DNA from: Verrucomicrobiales bacterium
GTDB taxonomy: Bacteria > Verrucomicrobiota > Verrucomicrobiia > Limisphaerales > J093
NCBI GenBank assembly: GCA_015075445.1
Contig: JABTUJ010000021.1
Coordinates: forward strand, 1-64,000
Direction: 5' to 3'
Length of the DNA stretch: 64,000 bases
Shown piece after piece: positions 59,376-64,000 of the stretch; position 1 is the stretch's first letter, and every line of letters begins with the position of its first letter. A model generated the notes under the pieces. It did not search any database. It was not told the origin of the DNA and saw only the letters and a program-made list of their open reading frames with translations. The position numbers were made by a program, and so were the translations under genes.

Positions 59376-62012
59376 ATGCCTGAAACCGTCTATACCTATC
59401 GCGGCGGTGTGAAGATCGCCCTCACCAAACAGCCGGACGCCTTCGTGGTGCGCGCTTCTCCCGAGCGCGTCCGGGACCTGGGCATTGCCCATGCCGAACC
59501 GGTCTCGCCCGGCTCGACCCGGGTCGAGACGCCGCCGGCCGAACTCGAGACGCTGATGAGCCGGAGCCGCGCAGTGGCGCCCACGCACCACGCCTACACG
59601 CTCGGGGACACTTCCCAGGAGTTTCTCATCACGGACCGCGTGTTCGTCACATTCAAGGAACCCTTGGCCGCCACCCAGGTGGCCGAGTTTGCCGGTCGGT
59701 ACGCCCTGCGGCAGTTGGAGGTTTACTCGGACCGAGACTACCTGTTCGAAGTCACCACCCACACCGGCATGAACCCCATCAAGCTGGTGGTGAAGCTCAC
59801 CGAGGAGGACCCGTGGGTCGCCGCCGCTGAGAACGACCTGAACTACCGCGCCAGGAAACAGGCCCTGACCCTGCCCACCGATCCGGCCTACGCCCGCCAG
59901 TGGCATCTCCACGGCCATTTCCACCACCCGCAGGTGGACGCGCGCGCCCACGCCCGCTGCGAGGCCGCCTGGCAGCGTCTCGACCACTTCGGCCTCCGCG
60001 ACATCGTCGTGGGGATCACCGACGACGGCTGCAAGCTGGACCATCCGGACTTCGATTCACCCGGCAAGTTCGCCCATTGGGCGTATTTCCAGGGCAACAC
60101 GCTCGTGACCCGCGATACGCTCGGGGCTCAGCCGGCCCGCATGTACCAAACGGGCGCCGACCACGGGACCTCCTGCGCCGGCGTGGCCGGGGGCGAAGTC
60201 GATGCGGTTTTCACCGTCGGCGCAGCCCCGGGTTGCCGGTTGCTCCCGATCAAATGGGAATCCGACGGGCCGTATCTGTTGATCAGCGACTCGAAGCTGC
60301 GGACCGCCCTGGATTTCGTCGCGGACAAGATCGACGTGCTCTCGAACTCCTGGGGGCACGTGCCGATGAACCTGACCTCGACGGTGGTGGTGAACCGCAT
60401 CGCCGAGCTGGCGCGCACGGGCGGGCGGCGAGGTCGCGGCATCCTCTTCCTCTGGGCGGCGGGCAACGAGAACTGCCCCATCCAGCACGACGCCGCGGTG
60501 CTCACGCCCTACACCGGCGGTTGGGAGTTCCGTGGCTCGTGGCAGTGGGTGGGCGTCGAACGAACGCGCACCTTCCGCAACAACCTGGCGGGCGTGCCGG
60601 GTGTCTTGCACATCGCCGCGCTCGCCAGCACGGCCCAGCGAAGCCACTACTCGAATTACGGCACTCACCTCGCCCTTTGCGCGCCGAGCAGCAACAGTCA
60701 CGCCTACGCCCGGCTGCGCCTGGACGGCCTGGGCATCACCACGACGACCGGCACCGGCAACCGGTGGACCGACGAGTTCGGCGGGACTTCGAGCGCCACT
60801 CCGCTGGTGGCTGGCATTGCCGCGCTCGTTCTCTCGGCCAATCCCGCCCTCACCGCCCTCGAGCTCGCGGCGCTGCTCAAGCGGACCGCGGCCAAGGACC
60901 TGAACCTCGCCGGTTACCCGCGCACGCCCGCCGCCAGTTACGATCCCCAGCCCACTTGGGACGTGTCGCCCATCGCACCCTTCGATCAGGGGGATTTCCA
61001 GGACCTGGGCTTGCCCGAAGGGACGTGGAGTCCCTGGTTTGGCCATGGCCGCGTGGACGCCGCGGCCGCGGTGGACGCCGCCCTCGCCGCCGCGGGCGAG
61101 CCGGACGACACGGGCGGCGGCGGCACTGTCCCGTCACCGGAGCCGGTGCCTCCCCACCAACGCGTGTCACGCCCGGGCCTGGCCATCCCCGACAACCGCG
61201 CCGACGGGATCCGGGACGAGATCCGGGTGGCGGAAACGGGCCACCTTAACTTCGTGCGAGTAACGGTGGACATTCCGCACACGTTCATCGGCGACCTGCG
61301 CGTGACGCTGCAGGCGCCCTCCGGGAAGGCCGTCGTGCTCCACGACCGCCACGGCGGGAGCGCGAGCAACTTGCAGCGAGTCTATGACGCGACCTCGACC
61401 CCGGCCTTGCGGACCCTGGACGGTGAGTCGGTCCAGGGCGCCTGGACGCTCTGGGTGCAGGATCTCGCCCCCGCCGACCGCGGCCGGCTTGAACGTTGGG
61501 AGCTCGAACTGGGCTTCGCGACGGTGGACGTCGTCGAGGCCAGGGAGGCGCCGGGCACGACCATCCCGGACAACGTCGCGGCCGGGATCGTGCGGACGCT
61601 GACGCTCAGCGGGCCGGGACGAATCAGCGACGTGGAGGTGACCGTGGACATCACCCACACCTACATCGGTGACCTGACGGTGGCGCTGCATTCGCCCACC
61701 AACCGCGTGGTGGACCTGCACCGGCGGGCGGGGGGGAGCGCCGATAACCTGCTGGCGACGTACTCCTCGACCAACCTGGCCGCCCTGGCCGGGTTGCGCG
61801 GTGAACCCTTCGCCGGTGCCTGGCGCCTGCTGGTCGCGGATCACGCCGCGGTGGACGTGGGCAAACTTAACCGATGGGGGCTCCGTATCGTTCAGGCCGT
61901 CACGCCGGGTACGCCCATCGCGGGCCGGAAACGTCCCGCGCGCAAAGCGGCCGCCACCAAACGCACCACCAGTCGTCGGGCGCCCCCCGGCACGAGGCGC
62001 GCCAAACGCTGA
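59376..62012 (+). CDS. S8 family serine peptidase (subtilisin) with two P/proprotein-convertase domains
   Basis: An 878-residue protease. The N-terminal 200 residues form an unusual prodomain-like region beginning MPETVYTYRGGVKIALTKQP. The catalytic triad is D216 (VVGITDDGCKLDHPDF), H263 (DHGTSCAGVAGG) and S472 (GGTSSATPLVAG), with N364 in WAAGNEN for the oxyanion hole. Two P domains follow, about 595-712 (IPDNRADGIRDEIRVAETGH; TVDIPHTFIGDLRVTLQAPS) and 715-840 (IPDNVAAGIVRTLTLSGPG; TVDITHTYIGDLTVALHSPT). The tail is Lys/Arg/Ala/Pro-rich. No signal peptide is visible, which is odd for this architecture. Confidence 0.94.
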   Translation: MPETVYTYRGGVKIALTKQPDAFVVRASPERVRDLGIAHAEPVSPGSTRVETPPAELETLMSRSRAVAPTHHAYTLGDTSQEFLITDRVFVTFKEPLAATQVAEFAGRYALRQLEVYSDRDYLFEVTTHTGMNPIKLVVKLTEEDPWVAAAENDLNYRARKQALTLPTDPAYARQWHLHGHFHHPQVDARAHARCEAAWQRLDHFGLRDIVVGITDDGCKLDHPDFDSPGKFAHWAYFQGNTLVTRDTLGAQPARMYQTGADHGTSCAGVAGGEVDAVFTVGAAPGCRLLPIKWESDGPYLLISDSKLRTALDFVADKIDVLSNSWGHVPMNLTSTVVVNRIAELARTGGRRGRGILFLWAAGNENCPIQHDAAVLTPYTGGWEFRGSWQWVGVERTRTFRNNLAGVPGVLHIAALASTAQRSHYSNYGTHLALCAPSSNSHAYARLRLDGLGITTTTGTGNRWTDEFGGTSSATPLVAGIAALVLSANPALTALELAALLKRTAAKDLNLAGYPRTPAASYDPQPTWDVSPIAPFDQGDFQDLGLPEGTWSPWFGHGRVDAAAAVDAALAAAGEPDDTGGGGTVPSPEPVPPHQRVSRPGLAIPDNRADGIRDEIRVAETGHLNFVRVTVDIPHTFIGDLRVTLQAPSGKAVVLHDRHGGSASNLQRVYDATSTPALRTLDGESVQGAWTLWVQDLAPADRGRLERWELELGFATVDVVEAREAPGTTIPDNVAAGIVRTLTLSGPGRISDVEVTVDITHTYIGDLTVALHSPTNRVVDLHRRAGGSADNLLATYSSTNLAALAGLRGEPFAGAWRLLVADHAAVDVGKLNRWGLRIVQAVTPGTPIAGRKRPARKAAATKRTTSRRAPPGTRRAKR

Positions 62013-62140
62013 CGCCACCGGCTCTTCCGCTCCCGCAGGTCCGCCCCACCGATCGTTTGGCCCTCGGTCGGATCCGCCCGGAACAGGTGAGATCTGCTCA
62101 GAGAGGATCTGGGGGAGCCGGGGATTCTCTCAGCCCCATC

Positions 62141-62725
62141 CCCGATGTTCGAAATCTGCGGAGGATTCAGCGGGCGGGGGGGTTCTCCGCCGATTACGAA
62201 CATAGGGGATTACGGGGAGGCGGAGATTCCCTCGGCCCCATTCCCGATGTTCGAAATCTGCGGAGGATCCAGCGGGAGGGGAGTTTCTCCGCCGATTGCG
62301 AACATAGGGGATTACGGGGAGGCGGAGATTCCCTCGGCCCCATTCCCGATGTTCGAAATCTGCGGAGGATCTAGGCGGGTTTTCCGCCGATTACGAACAT
62401 AGGATTACGGGAGCCGGAGATTCCCTCGCCCCATTCCCGATGTTCGAAACGCATGGAGATCCAGGAAGGGTTTCTCCGATTGCGAACATAGGGGATTACG
62501 GGAGCGAGATTCCCTCGGCCCCATTCCCGATGTTCGAAATCTGCGGAGGATTCAGCGGAGGAGTTTCTCCGCCGATCGCGAACATAGGGGATTGCGGGGA
62601 GGCGGCGATTCCCTCGGCCCCATTCCCGATGTTCGAAATCTGCGGAGGATTCAGCGGGAGGGGAGTTTCTCCGCCGATTGCGAACATAGGGGATTACGGG
62701 GAGGCGGAGATTCCCTCGGTGTGGC
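62141..62725. repeat. Array of about 90-103-bp imperfect palindromic repeats (six units)
   Basis: Units start CCGATGTTCGAAA at 62141, 62244, 62346, 62437, 62527 and 62626. Each contains GATGTTCGAAATCTGCGGAG and, about 45 bases on, CTCCGCCGATTGCGAACATA (or GATTACGAACATA) as an imperfect inverted partner, then GGGGATTACGGGGAGGCGGA. It is the reverse-complement orientation of the 1593-1935 array. Two units carry roughly 10-base deletions. Whole units repeat, so there are no unique spacers of CRISPR type. Confidence 0.92.
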
Positions 62726-62899
62726 GTTACGCGCTAATCCGTGGATCGGATGGCAAGATCGTCCGTGCTCGAAGGCTCGTGGGTGGCAGGTTGAACCCGT
62801 GGACCGCGGCACGCCTGGTCGACCCAGTTCCCTGAGCTGACGGAGTTGCCGCAGACAGCGCTGACGACGGCTTCTGGCCTCCCCGGCGACACGGGACCG

Positions 62900-64000
62900 A
62901 GGGCGAGTGCCGGCTGGCTGGGCGGTCGGAGCGGGCGGAGCTGAACGCGGGCGATGTTCAGGTCCTCCTCGAAGTGATCGGGCTGGAGGAGGTTGAGACT
63001 TGAGCGCCGACGTTGCGGCGCTGGTGACGGATCTCGCGCTGAGATAGGTGATGACCTGCCGCAGGTCCTCAGGTGAAGCTGGCGCGGAGCAGTTGAACCA
63101 GTGACGCTCGCGGTCGAAACGCAGGGTGAGCGCCTTATCCGGTGAGCTGGCAGAGTGGTGGGCGGCCTGGATCGAACCAGGCCGCCGAGACCGGGGTTCA
63201 TGCGGTGGAGTTCTGCGGCGGGAGCGCTGGGGGAGCGCGCCCGGCACGCAGGGCACGGTTTGATCGCGCCTGACGCTCGGGCGTGATCCGTTGGGTGGGT
63301 GGCGGCCTGATCCAGGCGGCCCGCCAAGAGACAATAAGCTGCGGGGCACACTGCCACTGGCGCTGGCGAGCAGTCTGCGGCCGCGGGTTCCAGGCCCCGG
63401 GCCTCGCCGACGGCGTCGAGGCTGCGCAGGAGGTACTGCCCATATTCTGGTGGGCGTCCACACCGGCAGGGGGACGTGGCGGCCAGGCGGGAGTAGAGGG
63501 CGCTGATGCCGCAGCTTGAGGGTGCTCGAAGCAGATACTCGTCGCCCAGGAGGATCAGGGCGAAGCGTGGGCTGCGCGGGCAGGTTCGCCAGGAGGAGGC
63601 GGACTCCTCGAGGCTGGCGCTGCTCAGGTTCTGGGCTTCGTCGAGCAGGAGCACGGGGATGCGACGCTCCAGTTGGGCGAAGCTCCTCCAGGAACTGGAG
63701 GGTGCGCTCGGCGGAAGGAGACTGGTTTGCCCAGGCGGGTCGCCAGCGCGCTGAGGATGCCCGTGCCGCCTGGCTGCGGCCTGCGTGTCAGTGCACAGGG
63801 ATGGTAGAGGCGGGTCCAACTGGCGCAGCCAGCGTCCGCCAAGGCACTCTTGCCCACGCCGTTGGGGCCGGAGAGGAGCAGCACGAACGGAGCGCGGCGG
63901 TTGGGTCAGCGCGCTCCACGCGCTCTGGGTGGCGGGGTTCAGCCAACCTGGGCGCTGACCAGGCCGAAGGGCACGGCGGTGGCGCTCCAGCGTCGGGCCA
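62900..64000 (-). pseudogene. Decayed mobile-element region with ExeA/TniB-like AAA ATPase
   Basis: Entering from the right edge, frames in order give FVLLLSGPNGVGKSALAD (Walker A), LYHPCALT, ILSALATRLGKPVSFRR, then in other frames AQLERRIPVLLLDEAQNLSS (Walker B), RFALILLGDEYLLR, ALYSRLAAT and PPEYGQYLLRSLDAVGEARG. Further left a second set of broken frames includes DKALTLRFDRERHWFNCSA and NLLQPDHFEEDLNIARVQLR. The first set matches ATPases that partner DDE transposases. At least four frame changes make it inactive. The element continues beyond the window. Confidence 0.72.

Noticed and set aside
62141..62725. Possible CRISPR array
   Set aside because: The whole unit of about 100 bp is repeated with no unique spacers, and no cas gene is present.

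Overview
The window is GC-rich chromosomal DNA. The best guess is a Verrucomicrobiota member of the Limisphaerales/Pedosphaera type. Supporting signs are a secreted DUF1080 protein, a PqaA-like protein, remnants of an ECF-sigma/zinc-ribbon-WD40-kinase pair, few clear Shine-Dalgarno sites, and very abundant intergenic repeats. This is inference from gene content; no rRNA or tRNA gene was seen.

Layout. 1-6.1 kb: adenosylhomocysteinase, then a minus-strand run (site-2 protease, two thymidylate-kinase paralogues, ROK sugar kinase, Ppx/GppA phosphatase). 6.5-10 kb: a nucleotidyltransferase with a tiny partner, an acetyltransferase-like membrane protein, and an epimerase/DapA-like pair. 10.2-13.2 kb: dapF-dapA-dapB-folK. 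13.2-16 kb: a decayed zone with a RAYT transposase remnant flanked by inverted REP-like ends, kinase and sigma-factor remnants, and an intact methyltransferase. 16.2-22.7 kb: Fur regulator, PqaA-like protein, sodium:solute symporter, large secreted protein. 23-24.9 kb: a dead DUF4338/ISAs1-type transposase. 25-32.4 kb: frameshifted polysaccharide deacetylase, CPA2 antiporter, DUF2062 protein, HflC/HflK, tRNA-dihydrouridine synthase. 32.4-33.5 kb: a small basic ORF with a hairpin leader and a strong terminator, then a DUF2892 gene and a broken SDR gene. 33.9-43.8 kb: UbiX, a LamG-containing secreted protein, a carotenoid-biosynthesis-like membrane protein, three overlapping CNNM/CorC genes, a secreted hydrolase, and DUF1080. 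43.9-45.4 kb: a probable scar of a defence island holding an intact nucleotidyltransferase/HEPN toxin-antitoxin pair. 45.5-48.3 kb: MBL hydrolase, frameshifted sigma-54 activator, esterase fragment. 48.6-54.9 kb: a complete thioredoxin/MFP/RND/outer-membrane efflux operon. 55.3-57.4 kb: a CDGSH protein divergent from a GAF sigma-54 activator. 57.6-62 kb: a second Dus and a subtilisin with two P domains. 62.1-64 kb: a palindromic repeat array and a decayed AAA-ATPase transposition gene.

The repeats form an unusual layer. Seven intergenic loci carry tandem 7-bp repeats of different sequences. A separate family of about 102-bp imperfect palindromes forms two arrays and two single hairpins. Several genes (folK, polysaccharide deacetylase, one sigma-54 activator) carry apparent frameshifts at small indels, which may be real or may be sequence errors.
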